This document shows positions 55,064 through 64,000 of a DNA stretch of 64,000 bases, in pieces. Every line of letters starts with the position of its first letter. The first letter of the stretch is position 1. A program made the translations under genes and the position numbers. Below the pieces are notes generated by a model. It was given only the letters and a program-made list of their open reading frames with translations. It ran no database searches and was not told the DNA's origin. Source of the stretch: Steroidobacter agaridevorans. Its GTDB lineage: Bacteria > Pseudomonadota > Gammaproteobacteria > Steroidobacterales > Steroidobacteraceae. The DNA lies in contig NZ_BLJO01000008.1 of assembly GCF_009932555.1 (NCBI RefSeq), positions 434,070-498,069 of the forward strand. The letters are read 5' to 3'.

Positions 55064-56369
55064 CTGGCGATCGGCGACGGTAAGTGAGCTGCAGCGCGAG
55101 GGCGCGCTCCTTGTGGAAGACGGGAACCACGGGGAGTATCGGCCTCGGCCTGATGAGTTCGTCCAGAGCGGGATCAGTTTTATCCGAGCTGCGGATATGG
55201 AGGATGGTCAAGTGCTCTTCGACGGGGCCTCCAAGATTAGCGATTTGGCTCGCAAGAGGATAACCAAAGGGGTTGGCAAACCTGGCGATGTGTTGCTCTC
55301 CCACAAGGGCACGGTCGGCAAGGTGGCGCTTGTGCGAGATGACGCACCACCCTTCGTCTGCAGTCCTCAGACAACTTTCTGGCGCACGCTCGATGAAGAC
55401 CGAGTTGACCGTCGATACCTTTACGCATTTCTGAGGTCGCCTGGCTTCCATGAGCAGTTGAGGACTCGCTCGGGCGAAACTGACATGGCTCCCTATGTCA
55501 GCTTGACATCGCAAAGGGGTCTGTCCGTTCACCTCCCGCCCATCGGCCATCAACGGCGAATCGCCGACATCCTCGGCGCCCTCGACGACAAGATCGAAGT
55601 GAACCGCCGAATGAATGAAACGCTGGAGGCGATGGCCCGCGCGCTATTCAAGTCATGGTTCGTGGACTTCGATCCCGTTCGCGCAAAGATGGCTGGCCGC
55701 GATCTCGGCCTGCCGAAAGACATCGCCGATCTCTTTCCGGATCGCCTCGTGGTGTCGAATCCTGGGGAGGTGCCAGAAGGCTGGAGCGCGAAGGAGCTCG
55801 GGGTATGGGCCAATGCTCTCTCTGGCGGCACACCGTCGAAAGCCCAATCCACCTTTTGGGACGGTGAGATTCCATGGGTCAGTCCAAAGGTGATGACCTC
55901 GATTCATGCTGACGAGGCCGACGCACATGTAACAGAACGAGCGATCGGTTCTGGTACGCGGCTGGCTCCTGTCGATTCGACGCTTATCATGGTTCGCGGT
56001 ATGGGGCTGCACGAAGGTGTCCGTGTAAGCCAAGTGCGTGCGCCAGTAACATTCAATCAGGACGTAAAGGCCCTCGTGCCAAACGGCATTGATCCCGTCC
56101 TGCTACTGTTTTCGCTGTTGCATGCTCAACCCTCTCTTCTCAAACGAGTCGAAACCTCCGGGCATGGAACGGGAAAACTGCCCACCGAGGTCCTGCTTTC
56201 TCACCGAATATCGATGCCGAGCCTTCCAATACAAACACGCCTTTCGCAGCCGCTGCGCGCGCTGAACGATCGAATTGCGTTGGCTCGTCAAGAAAGCCGC
56301 GATCTGTCCGTCATGCGGGATGGTTTGCTGCCGAAGCTTCTTTCTGGAGAAGTACGAGTATCGAATTAG
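55053..56369 (+). CDS. hsdS: Type I restriction-modification specificity subunit HsdS
   Basis: 438 residues with two target-recognition domains separated by a conserved helical spacer. TRD1 ends at '[20 protein letters not shown]' and the spacer contains '[20 protein letters not shown]'. TRD2 begins around '[20 protein letters not shown]' and closes with '[20 protein letters not shown]' and '[11 protein letters not shown]'. It sets the bipartite DNA sequence recognised by the complex; the actual sequence cannot be read. It overlaps hsdM by 11 bp and touches the next gene at 56369, so the four-gene operon is translationally packed. Confidence 0.92.
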   Translation: MGANWRSATVSELQREGALLVEDGNHGEYRPRPDEFVQSGISFIRAADMEDGQVLFDGASKISDLARKRITKGVGKPGDVLLSHKGTVGKVALVRDDAPPFVCSPQTTFWRTLDEDRVDRRYLYAFLRSPGFHEQLRTRSGETDMAPYVSLTSQRGLSVHLPPIGHQRRIADILGALDDKIEVNRRMNETLEAMARALFKSWFVDFDPVRAKMAGRDLGLPKDIADLFPDRLVVSNPGEVPEGWSAKELGVWANALSGGTPSKAQSTFWDGEIPWVSPKVMTSIHADEADAHVTERAIGSGTRLAPVDSTLIMVRGMGLHEGVRVSQVRAPVTFNQDVKALVPNGIDPVLLLFSLLHAQPSLLKRVETSGHGTGKLPTEVLLSHRISMPSLPIQTRLSQPLRALNDRIALARQESRDLSVMRDGLLPKLLSGEVRVSN

Positions 56370-56398
56370 TGCGACGTGCTCAACGAGAGGGAAACAAT

Positions 56399-57523
56399 GT
56401 GAGTACCGGTTCGAATAGGGCAGCGATCGACGAGACTCGCGCCGCTGCGCAATCCGCCCTTGAGCAGATTGAGAGGATTGGGCAGTCAGCCGAAAGCGAG
56501 CGCAACGCCGCGATCAATTCTCGCGCTGAGATCGAAAGGATCTTGGGCGAGGCTCGATCGCTGCTTGGACAAGTTCAGCCGATCGTGGCACAAATCACTG
56601 CCGCTCAATCGCAAGTAGTAAGCGATCAGGCTGTAATCGCAACGAAGTCTGAACACATACAGAATGCGCAGACCCATGCTGACTCGGTGCGATCAAACCT
56701 CGACAAGATCTTCACGACTTGTAAGCAGCACCAGACTGAGGCCGAGGTAGCGCGGACTGCTGCACTAAACTCTTCTGAGCGCGCCACGCAACTCGTCGCA
56801 GAGATAACGGCGGCCGAAGCCGCAGCGAAGAGAGATATCGCAGAAGTTCGCGCTGCGCAAGCGCAGGCGGACGACTCTGCGGCGAGAACGAAGGGCCTTG
56901 CAGACAAAGCGGAACAAATAGAGGCCAAGGTTGCTGAGTATGAGAAGCGCCTCGCTGGCTTCGAAGCTAAGTGCCAAGAACAGTTGAAAGCGATCGAGGC
57001 GTTACTTCCAGGCGCAACCAGTGCGGGGCTCGCCCATGCTTTCGACGAGCGCCGTAAGACATTCTTGAAACCTGCAACTCGGTGGCAGTGGCTTTTCGTT
57101 GGCTCGGTAAGTCTTCTAGTTGTCCTTGCGGCAACTGGGCTTTGGCATGTGTACACGGTGCAGGACTCGCTCACCTATGACGCTTTGCTTCGCCTTTGGT
57201 TGGCCAGGCTGCCGATCGCGGGTGCGCTCATCTGGCTAGCGTTGTACGCAAGCCGAGAGTCGGCCCTTGCCAAGCGTCTTGAGGAAGACTACGGCTATAA
57301 GGCCGCGGTTGCCGCTTCGTTTCAGGGCTTCTTCAAGCAGATGTCCGAAGCTGCGGCGGGGACGGGCGAGTCCGTGGCTCCTTCTATCAAGTTATGTGCG
57401 GATACATTGGCCACGATCGCTACGCCGCCAGGTCGCATCTACGACAAGCACGCGCTAACTGTTACACCAAGTGGTGAGATTGCTAGCACTGCCAAGGCCA
57501 TGGTCGAGACCGCGAGGGCGTAA
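56399..57523 (+). CDS. Coiled-coil membrane protein within the hsd operon
   Basis: About 374 residues from GTG 56399, which has AGAGGG 7 bp upstream (an in-frame GTG at 56369 is the alternative). Residues ~1-215 are Ala/Glu/Gln-rich heptads predicted as one long coiled coil. Two membrane helices follow, 'WLFVGSVSLLVVLAATGLWH' and 'ARLPIAGALIWLALYASRES'. A conserved-looking cytoplasmic tail 'LAKRLEEDYGYKAAVAASFQ' resembles membrane proteins of the DUF6161-like type found near defence genes. It is the third gene of hsdM-hsdS-X-hsdR. Not a known Hsd subunit; function unknown. Confidence 0.75.
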   Translation: MSTGSNRAAIDETRAAAQSALEQIERIGQSAESERNAAINSRAEIERILGEARSLLGQVQPIVAQITAAQSQVVSDQAVIATKSEHIQNAQTHADSVRSNLDKIFTTCKQHQTEAEVARTAALNSSERATQLVAEITAAEAAAKRDIAEVRAAQAQADDSAARTKGLADKAEQIEAKVAEYEKRLAGFEAKCQEQLKAIEALLPGATSAGLAHAFDERRKTFLKPATRWQWLFVGSVSLLVVLAATGLWHVYTVQDSLTYDALLRLWLARLPIAGALIWLALYASRESALAKRLEEDYGYKAAVAASFQGFFKQMSEAAAGTGESVAPSIKLCADTLATIATPPGRIYDKHALTVTPSGEIASTAKAMVETARA

Positions 57524-57553
57524 CTTCGAATAGTGGAATGCGCCGAGCCAGCC

Positions 57554-60500
57554 ATGACCTCCTTTACCGAATCTGTCGTCGAAGAAGCCACCCTCGAATG
57601 GTTCGGGGATCTTGGATATTTGGTCATAACGGGGCCGAAGCTCGCGCCAGGCGAGCGGGAAGCAGAACGTGCTTCCTTCGCCGACGTCGTCCTGCTCGAA
57701 CGCCTTCGCTCGGCAATTCAGCGACTGAATCCCCGCATTCCCGAGGAGGCTCGCGAAGACGCGCTCCGTAAGGTGCTTCGAATCGCGACGCCATCGCTGA
57801 CACAGACAAACCGTACCTTCCACCGTTTCCTGCGCGAAGGGGTGCCGGTGGAGTACTCGCGTGCCGACGGGAGCATTGCGGGCGACCACGCTCGGCTCAT
57901 TGACTTTGACTGCGTCACAGCCAACGACTGGCTGGCAGTCAATCAATTCACGGTCATCGAAGGCCAGCACAATCGGCGGCCCGACATCGTCGTGTTCGTC
58001 AATGGGATGCCCGTGGGATTGGTCGAACTCAAGAACGCGGCCGATGAGGACGCGGACATCTGGGGCGCTTACACGCAACTGCAGACATACAAGGCAGAGA
58101 TTCCGTCGGTCCTCCAGTACAACGCGGCACTCGTGGTTTCCGACGGTGTGCAGGCGCGCATAGGTTCGATCACTGCAAACCAGGAATGGTTCAAGGTATG
58201 GCGGACGATAGAAGGTGAGCGCGATGCACCGAAGGGATCGCTCGAACTAGAGGTGCTGATCCGTGGCGTGTTTGATCGTCATCGCTTCCTGGACCTACTA
58301 CAGCATTTCATCGCGTTCGATGAAGACCCAGACACCGGGAGCGTTCACAAGATCCTGGCCGGCTACCACCAATTCCACGCTGTCAATGCAGCAGTCGCCG
58401 AGACGGTGCGTGCCAGCGGAACGGGTGAGATGTTCGTGCGAGATGGCGACGGCGTGTTCTGGTCTGGCGAAATGCACGGCGGAAGGCCCGGTGATCGTCG
58501 CGCTGGTGTCGTCTGGCATACGCAGGGCAGCGGAAAGAGCTTCTCAATGTTGTTTTACGCGGCACGGGTTGTTCGGCATCCGGCCATGCAGAACCCGACA
58601 CTGGTGGTGCTGACGGATCGCAACGATCTCGACGATCAGTTGTTCGGGCAGTTTCAGCGATGCCACGAGATTCTCGGTCAGATGCCAGTGCAGGCGGAGA
58701 ATCGCGAAGCCTTGCGCACGCTCCTTTCCGTCGCGAGTGGCGGCGTGGTGTTTACGACGATTCAAAAGTTCTTGCCGGGGAAAGGCGAGAAGATGCCTTC
58801 CTTGAGCGATCGTCGGAACATCGTCGTGATTGCCGACGAAGCGCACCGCAGCCAATATGACCTCATTGACGGGCTCGCGCGGCACATGCGTGACGCGCTG
58901 CCGAATGCGTCGTTCATCGGGTTTACCGGCACACCAATTGAGAAGACGGACGCGAACACTCGTGCGGTGTTCGGCGACTACATCAGCATTTATGACATCC
59001 AACGTGCCGTCGCCGATCGTGCAACAGTCCCGATCTACTACGAGAGTCGAATCGCTAAGCTGGGCCTGAATGCGAGTGAGTTGCCGAAAATCGATGACGA
59101 GTTCGAAGAGATCACGGAAGGCGAAGAGGAATCTCGCCGAGAGAAAATTAAGACTAAATGGGCGGCGCTGGAAGCTCTTGTCGGCCACCCGAAGCGCATC
59201 AAGCTGATCGCTGCGGATCTCGTCCAGCATTTCGAGAAGCGTCTGGATGCGATGAATGGCAAGGCAATGATCGTGTGCATGAGCCGCCGGATCTGCGTAG
59301 ACATGTACAACGCAATTATTGCGCTGCGGCCCGAATGGGCGAGTAGCGTTGGGGATGATGTCGAGGCCGAGGAGCGGAAGGGTTGCGTGGCCAAGATCAT
59401 CATGACTGGCAGCGCTGAGGACGGACCGGAGTGGCAGCTGCACATCCGTAACAAACAGAAGCGCCGTGACCTCGCGAACCGGTTCAAGGACGTCAAGGAT
59501 CCATTCCGGATCGTCATAGTGCGGGACATGTGGCTCACGGGGTTCGATGCGCCGTGTCTGCACACGATGTATGCCGACAAGCCGATGCAAGGTCACGGGC
59601 TCATGCAGGCAATCGCCCGTGTTAACCGCGTGTTTCGTGACAAGCCGGGCGGTCTGGTGGTGGACTACCTTGGGCTCGCGGACCAGCTCAAGCGAGCGCT
59701 CGCGACGTACACGGAAAGCGGCGGCAAAGGCGATCCGACTTACGATCCGAAACAGGCAATCGCCGTCATGCTCGAGAAGCACGGTGTCGCCTGCGACATG
59801 CTGCATGGGCTGGACTGGTCCAAATGGGTGACCGGCAAGCCCGCCGAACGATTGGCGCTGATTCCCGCTGGGCAGGAACTCGTTCTGGAACAGGACGACG
59901 GCAAAGCCCGCTTCATTCAGATCGTCGCGGATCTGTCGAAAGCGTTTGCGCTCTGTGCCGCGAGCGACGAGGCGACGGAGATACGAGACGATGTGAGCTT
60001 CTTCCAGGCCATCCAGTCAGCGCTTGGCAAGCACAGAGGAGCAAGTCGCAAGACGCCAGAACAAATCGATGCCGCAGTTCGTCAACTCGTTTCGAAAGCG
60101 ATCACGACCGAAGGTGACGTGATCGACGTGTTCACGTCAGCGGGCTTGTCGAAGCCCGATATCAGCATCCTCTCGGACCAGTTCCTGGCAGAGGTGCGTG
60201 GCCTCAAGCACAAGAATGTCGCTGCGGAATTGCTCGAGAAACTGCTTAAGGATGAAATCAAGCAGCGCGCGAAACGCAATCTCGTTCAAAGCCAACTGTT
60301 CAGTGAGAAGCTAACAAAGACGCTGAACGCATATCACAACCGCGCGATCGCCACGCAGGAAGTCATCGACGAACTCATCAAGCTCGCGAAAGAACTCGAT
60401 GCGGCAACGAAGCGCGGCGAAAACCTCGGCCTGACCGAAGACGAAGTCGCCTTCTACGACGCGCTCGCCGCTAACGAAAGCGCCATCCAAGCAATGGGCG

Positions 60501-60712
60501 ACGAGAAGCTTCGAGTCATTGCCGCTGAACTGATCAGCCAGGTACGCAAGAGCGTCACGATTGACTGGACGCTGCGCGAAAGCGCCCGCGCCAAGATCCG
60601 CGTCATGGTGAAGCGAATCCTCAACAAATACGGCTACCCGCCGGATCTGCAGGAGGAGGCGGTGAAGACGGTGCTGCGTCAGGCGGAGTTGTTGTGTGCG
60701 GATTGGGTGTGA
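57554..60712 (+). CDS. hsdR: Type I restriction endonuclease subunit HsdR
   Basis: 1052 residues. The nuclease domain has the PD-ExK pattern '[19 protein letters not shown]' near 141-159. Superfamily 2 motor motifs are '[16 protein letters not shown]' (near 320), '[11 protein letters not shown]' (near 425) and '[11 protein letters not shown]'. A C-terminal helical domain that docks to HsdM follows. It translocates and cleaves unmethylated DNA. ATG 57554 is preferred; a GTG at 57533 would add seven residues. It begins 30 bp after the coiled-coil gene. All motifs are intact. Confidence 0.94.
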   Translation: MTSFTESVVEEATLEWFGDLGYLVITGPKLAPGEREAERASFADVVLLERLRSAIQRLNPRIPEEAREDALRKVLRIATPSLTQTNRTFHRFLREGVPVEYSRADGSIAGDHARLIDFDCVTANDWLAVNQFTVIEGQHNRRPDIVVFVNGMPVGLVELKNAADEDADIWGAYTQLQTYKAEIPSVLQYNAALVVSDGVQARIGSITANQEWFKVWRTIEGERDAPKGSLELEVLIRGVFDRHRFLDLLQHFIAFDEDPDTGSVHKILAGYHQFHAVNAAVAETVRASGTGEMFVRDGDGVFWSGEMHGGRPGDRRAGVVWHTQGSGKSFSMLFYAARVVRHPAMQNPTLVVLTDRNDLDDQLFGQFQRCHEILGQMPVQAENREALRTLLSVASGGVVFTTIQKFLPGKGEKMPSLSDRRNIVVIADEAHRSQYDLIDGLARHMRDALPNASFIGFTGTPIEKTDANTRAVFGDYISIYDIQRAVADRATVPIYYESRIAKLGLNASELPKIDDEFEEITEGEEESRREKIKTKWAALEALVGHPKRIKLIAADLVQHFEKRLDAMNGKAMIVCMSRRICVDMYNAIIALRPEWASSVGDDVEAEERKGCVAKIIMTGSAEDGPEWQLHIRNKQKRRDLANRFKDVKDPFRIVIVRDMWLTGFDAPCLHTMYADKPMQGHGLMQAIARVNRVFRDKPGGLVVDYLGLADQLKRALATYTESGGKGDPTYDPKQAIAVMLEKHGVACDMLHGLDWSKWVTGKPAERLALIPAGQELVLEQDDGKARFIQIVADLSKAFALCAASDEATEIRDDVSFFQAIQSALGKHRGASRKTPEQIDAAVRQLVSKAITTEGDVIDVFTSAGLSKPDISILSDQFLAEVRGLKHKNVAAELLEKLLKDEIKQRAKRNLVQSQLFSEKLTKTLNAYHNRAIATQEVIDELIKLAKELDAATKRGENLGLTEDEVAFYDALAANESAIQAMGDEKLRVIAAELISQVRKSVTIDWTLRESARAKIRVMVKRILNKYGYPPDLQEEAVKTVLRQAELLCADWV

Positions 60713-61082
60713 TTCCGGCTGCGCTTTTCGGATGCCACGAGTCCGCCGTGAAGTCAAAGACCAAGCCGTATCGCGAGTGGCGTCCGGTGGTCGATTTTGT
60801 CTATATGTGCCCGTCGCGGCGACGCAGGATGAGAAGATATTCACCGTCATCCGAGATCGTGGTCGATGGTTTCAGATAGTGATGGGGAAAGGAACGAAGC
60901 GAATGAGTCCGCCACGCATCGGCGCTGAGCTGTTATCCCATTGTCAAAAACTGTGCGTAACGAGCTAGCTATGAAGCTACGCGTCTGAGCAATTCGCTCG
61001 TGAGTTCCCTGTCTCGGAGGAGAAGGTGGGGACATTGGTCGAAGATATGACAGATGTGGCCAGCCCTTGATTGGCCATTTGC
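60713..61082. other. Intergenic stretch before the HNH gene
   Basis: About 370 bp after hsdR with no supported gene. The HNH gene's promoter presumably lies here; no confident elements are seen. Confidence 0.45.
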
Positions 61083-62348
61083 ATGGCGCTCTTCCAGATG
61101 AATCCAACGAATTCGACGCTAAAAGCTCTGTTTTCGCTCTCCTCGAACAAGTGCGCCTTTCCCGGCTGCAAGGCGCAACTCGTGAAGAGAAATGTTGTGC
61201 TGGCCGATGTATGCCACATCCGCGGCGAGAAACCAGGGTCGCCTCGATATGATGAGACGCAAAATACTGACCAGCGACGAGCTGCTGAGAATCTGATTTT
61301 GCTCTGTCCTACTCATCATCGAGAGATCGACACGGATGTTGAACGCTACTCGGTCGAGACTTTGAGGGCGATGAAGACCGATCACGAGAAGAATGCCACG
61401 TCCGTTCCTGCCGAAGAGGCACACATGTGGCAGCAGTCGTTCACGAACCAAGAGATTGTTTCGGTCGGTCAGGTCGGCGGATTCTCGGCTGGCACGATGA
61501 ACATCGTAATCGCTGGTGAGAAGGATCCAAGTCATGGGTCAGGGTCGGTAATCGCAGAAAGATTCGTTCAGCTGTTCGAAATGCACGGGATTCATCGGAA
61601 CCAAATACCTCGGGTCTTGGGGCATGGGTTAAAGCTCGCGGACATGCGTAATAATGATGCACTGCTAGATGCACTGGACACGGACCTCCTCGAGACCGCT
61701 TCCGACTTCTTTTGCATCAACCACGGTTGGTTGGAAGGGGCGGTCGATGAGATCTATCCGCTTCATGATTTCTACAAAGAGCACGATCGCTTTGAGCATT
61801 TTGTCCGCGAGCTTGCGAGTCGCGCCAACGGTTGCACCGGTGTCGTTCTGTTGGCGCAGACAACCGAACACGAGGAGGATGCTCTGATTGTTATCCAAGA
61901 GCCGATAGGGGAACTGAACGCAAAGCAGATCTACCGATACCATCTCTGCAACAACTGGTTAGCAAGCTACTGGAAGGCTCGAGGCTACCTGGCAGCATGT
62001 GTTGCGGCAGCATGGAGAGCACATGTTTACCTCTTGGGGCGACGGGTTCCCATCGATCGAGTACGCGAACTGCGAGAAGGTAAGAAATTTCTGGAATACG
62101 GCCTCGATAGCGCACTTCCGACTGATGGTCTGCACTGGCATCCCGAAGACATGTTGGTCAAGCCCGACGCATTCTTGGACGGTGTCGATGAAGGAGTGCG
62201 GGGTAAGCGACTTGGGCTTCAGATGTGGCTTGACCTCGAACGAACAGGAGCTCTAATGACTGATTTGCCGTACTTGCGAGTGCGTCAACTCTTCGAGCGT
62301 GCGCTCGCAAGCCTAGACGGGGAAGAGGATGAAAACGAGGGCGACTAG
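61083..62348 (+). CDS. HNH nuclease fused to an unknown C-terminal domain
   Basis: About 421 residues. The N-terminal HNH domain has zinc-ligand Cys pairs in 'CAFPGCKAQL' and 'LILLCPTHHREID', with the nuclease His in 'ADVCHIRGEKPG'. After a ~30-residue linker, a domain of ~290 residues begins with 'RFVQLFEMHGIHRNQIPRVL', which looks like a helix-turn-helix, then 'LKLADMRNNDALLDALDTDL' and 'WLEGAVDEIYPLHDFYKEHD'. I do not recognise this domain. ATG 61083 precedes the HNH closely; 61098 is possible. It is downstream of hsdR in the same orientation. Likely an additional nuclease-based defence gene. Confidence 0.7.
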   Translation: MALFQMNPTNSTLKALFSLSSNKCAFPGCKAQLVKRNVVLADVCHIRGEKPGSPRYDETQNTDQRRAAENLILLCPTHHREIDTDVERYSVETLRAMKTDHEKNATSVPAEEAHMWQQSFTNQEIVSVGQVGGFSAGTMNIVIAGEKDPSHGSGSVIAERFVQLFEMHGIHRNQIPRVLGHGLKLADMRNNDALLDALDTDLLETASDFFCINHGWLEGAVDEIYPLHDFYKEHDRFEHFVRELASRANGCTGVVLLAQTTEHEEDALIVIQEPIGELNAKQIYRYHLCNNWLASYWKARGYLAACVAAAWRAHVYLLGRRVPIDRVRELREGKKFLEYGLDSALPTDGLHWHPEDMLVKPDAFLDGVDEGVRGKRLGLQMWLDLERTGALMTDLPYLRVRQLFERALASLDGEEDENEGD

Positions 62349-62784
62349 TTGCAAGAAATCGAAAAGGAAACGTCGATGAAGCCGGCTTATTCGTAATGGT
62401 GCTGAGTCGCTTGCGGTTGTGAGCCGACTAGCGCTCTCTATCTGACAGAGTGCACCTGACAACATGGCGCTCGTTTCGAACTAAGTTCTCTCGATCATCG
62501 ATCGACTTCTGCCAGCGCTAGGTTCAGTTCTTAGTCACCACTGGGATCAACCCTTCGCCGTGGGGCAGTTCGGACCGAGCGCATGAATCGAGATTTTTAG
62601 GAAGATGAAGCGCTAAATGCATGGCCACAACAAGGGCCTCTTCTCACCCATCACTAGTGGAGTAAGAGAGAAGAACGGTGAGCTTGCCGCTGCTGATGCA
62701 GATTATCACGGCGTGCTCGCCGTCAAGCAAAGCCTGGCGGGCTTTCGCCGCATAAACGGCTGCCTCCCCGCGAGGACGCGGGTC
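62349..62784. other. Intergenic stretch including a possible exon fragment
   Basis: About 435 bp with no complete gene. On the minus strand, directly after the group II intron 3' end, a short open frame (about 62770 down to 62650) reads 'AAVYAAKARQALLDGEHAVI' and continues to a stop; it may be the end of a gene the intron interrupted. Confidence 0.4.
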
Positions 62785-62860
62785 GTCGAGTAGGCGCGGG
62801 CCATTGCTGGCCCGCGCCCCTCTGAGAACCGGACATGCAGGTTAGCCCGGCATCCGGCTC
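62785..62860 (-). ncRNA. Group II intron domains V and VI
   Basis: On the minus strand, 62860-62826 fits domain V (GAGCCGGATGCCGGG, loop CTAA, closing with TGTCCGGTTC). Domain VI is a perfect 10-bp hairpin (62818-62809 with 62802-62793), and the intron is inferred to end in CTACTCGAC at about 62785. It follows the maturase stop by ~20 bases, the normal order for bacterial group II introns. Confidence 0.75.
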
Positions 62861-62882
62861 AAGCATGGTGAAAGCCCCCTTG

Positions 62883-63924
62883 TTAAGGAGCCGGCACGCG
62901 GTTGTCGCCACCAGAAGCTTTTCCAGCGGCGATACGGAAGGAACGTTGACAGGTAGAGTGCAGCATCTTCAGATTAGTGACAGTGCGGCCGCCACCAGCC
63001 TTGAAGGGGACGATAGGCCGTATCACCCATCGATCGTCTTCGACGATGAGCTGGCCGCATCCCGGGCATTTGCCTTGTTGCTGCCGCCAAAGATTATCTG
63101 GGAAGCCACGTCCTTGTAGTCGCTCCAACATCCGCATGCCTTGACGATGCGCGAAATAGGAGTCCCAGGCCGGATCGCATGGGTTAGCGTCCGCTTTAAC
63201 TTCGCGATATCGGACGATCCGAGTGCTCGACGCAGAATACAGCGACAGCGTTCTCGGTGTGCCGTCATACCCTCGGGGTTGAGTTGCAAACACCCAATGC
63301 CGGTGACCCTGGGTCCGGAAGTATCGCTGCCGGACCCATCGACATGATTTGCGGGGATGCTTGCGTCGTGCCCAACGCCACAGTGCTCGCCAGATGTGGT
63401 AGTCCACCTTCACATACGTCTTTTTGGAGACGATATGTCGGTGATAGTTCGCCCAACCCCGGATCTTGGGATTGAGCAGATGGATCAGAGTTTCCTGCTT
63501 CACCGCGCGATTCACTCTGATGATCTCTCGGACGCTTTCCAAGAACGTTTTCACGTTCTTGGCCGACGGCTTGGTGAGAAGCTTACCGTCGTACTTGCGT
63601 ACATTCTGCCCGAGAAAATCGAAGCCCTCTGAGATATGCGTGATCCGGGTCTTCTCCTTGGATAGTTCCAACCCCCGCTCGGCGAGGAAGTCCTCGACAC
63701 ACGGTTTGACTTCATTCTCTAACAGCTCTTTCGAGCTGCCGGTGATGATGAAGTCGTCGGCATATCTCACGAGTCGCACACGGTTTCGTTCGAGTGCAGA
63801 TCGAGGCCGACCGAATCGTTCGGTCAGCACCGCATCCAACCCGTCCAGTGCGATATTCGCGATCGTGGGCGAGGCCACGCCTCCTTGTGGGGTACCTGCC
63901 TCCGTCGGGAAGAGCTTCCCAGAC
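62883..63924 (-). pseudogene. Group II intron reverse transcriptase/maturase, 5'-truncated
   Basis: The open frame holds the C-terminal ~347 residues of an intron-encoded protein. Motif 4 'AGTPQGGVASPTIANIALDG' and the catalytic 'RYADDFII' box are present. The thumb/maturase X domain follows ('RGWANYHRHIVSKKTYVKVD'). A degraded or partial HNH-like end comes last ('GKCPGCGQLIVEDDRW' ... 'HSTCQRS'). The upstream RT motifs 1-3 are missing because sequence unrelated to the intron, the end of an IS21-like element, begins at 63925. The frame is intact up to that junction, so truncation was by insertion or by recombination with the IS. Confidence 0.82.
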
Positions 63925-64000
63925 TGTCAACGCCGATTGAATTTTGACCCACCCCAGCTCAGAAACGCCGAAGTAAATTTGACCCACCCGGGCACCTATT
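63925..64000. mobile_element. End of an IS21-like insertion sequence (runs out of window)
   Basis: The segment begins TGTCAACGCCGATTGAATTT and carries two copies of the repeat TTTGACCCACC (63943-63953 and 63978-63988). These resemble the multiple internal repeats at the ends of IS21-family elements. Only ~76 bp lie inside the window, so istA/istB cannot be checked. Confidence 0.6.

Noticed and set aside
61083..62348. Considered as ZorE, which would make the Zorya system type II
   Set aside because: It is separated from zorABCD by the whole hsd operon, is much larger than ZorE, and zorC and zorD of type I are both present.
1..64000. CRISPR arrays
   Set aside because: No series of regularly spaced identical repeats was seen; the short repeats at 36445 and 39476 are too few and irregular.

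Overview
The window looks like a chromosomal segment of a GC-rich gammaproteobacterium of the Steroidobacter/Nevskiales type. This is an inference from the TonB-dependent receptor style, a LuxR-type large ATP-binding regulator, an UrcA-family protein and several stacked acyl-CoA catabolic genes; no rRNA or tRNA is present to confirm it.

Region 1 (1-18.1 kb) is a catabolic block. It holds the end of a FadB-like protein, an LCAD-type acyl-CoA dehydrogenase, an AMP-forming acyl-CoA ligase, an NDP-forming acyl-CoA synthetase and a convergent thiolase. A MalT-like LuxR regulator follows, then a TonB-dependent receptor and a tightly packed alcohol dehydrogenase / SDR / aldehyde dehydrogenase / acyl-CoA dehydrogenase / SDR series. 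Together these genes could import an alcohol-bearing hydrophobic compound, oxidise it to an acid, activate it with CoA and beta-oxidise it.

Region 2 (18.1-35.1 kb) is mixed housekeeping and regulation. It contains a YCII protein, an ABC-F ATPase with an attenuator-like leader, an SGNH-like protein, three winged-helix regulators, an AraC regulator, an MFS transporter, a truncated histidine kinase, CheW plus a chemoreceptor, a Gfo/Idh/MocA oxidoreductase, an UrcA protein and a kelch lipoprotein.

Region 3 (35.2-64 kb) is an accessory and defence island. It starts with an unusual protein joining a COG3440-like N-terminal domain to a ParB/Srx-like domain, followed by a Fic protein, a pRiA4b ORF-3 protein, a tyrosine integrase and an AlpA-type regulator. 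Then come a GmrSD-like DUF262 protein, a complete type I Zorya system (zorABCD), a type I restriction-modification operon (hsdM-hsdS-coiled-coil membrane protein-hsdR) and an HNH-nuclease fusion protein. The right edge is a group II intron whose reverse transcriptase has been cut by the end of an IS21-like element that runs out of the window.

The best leads for something not fully described are the COG3440/ParB fusion, the membrane coiled-coil protein inside the hsd operon, the HNH fusion protein and the 5' leader of the ABC-F gene. Zorya itself is a known system. All family assignments come from reading motifs in the translations; no database search was run.
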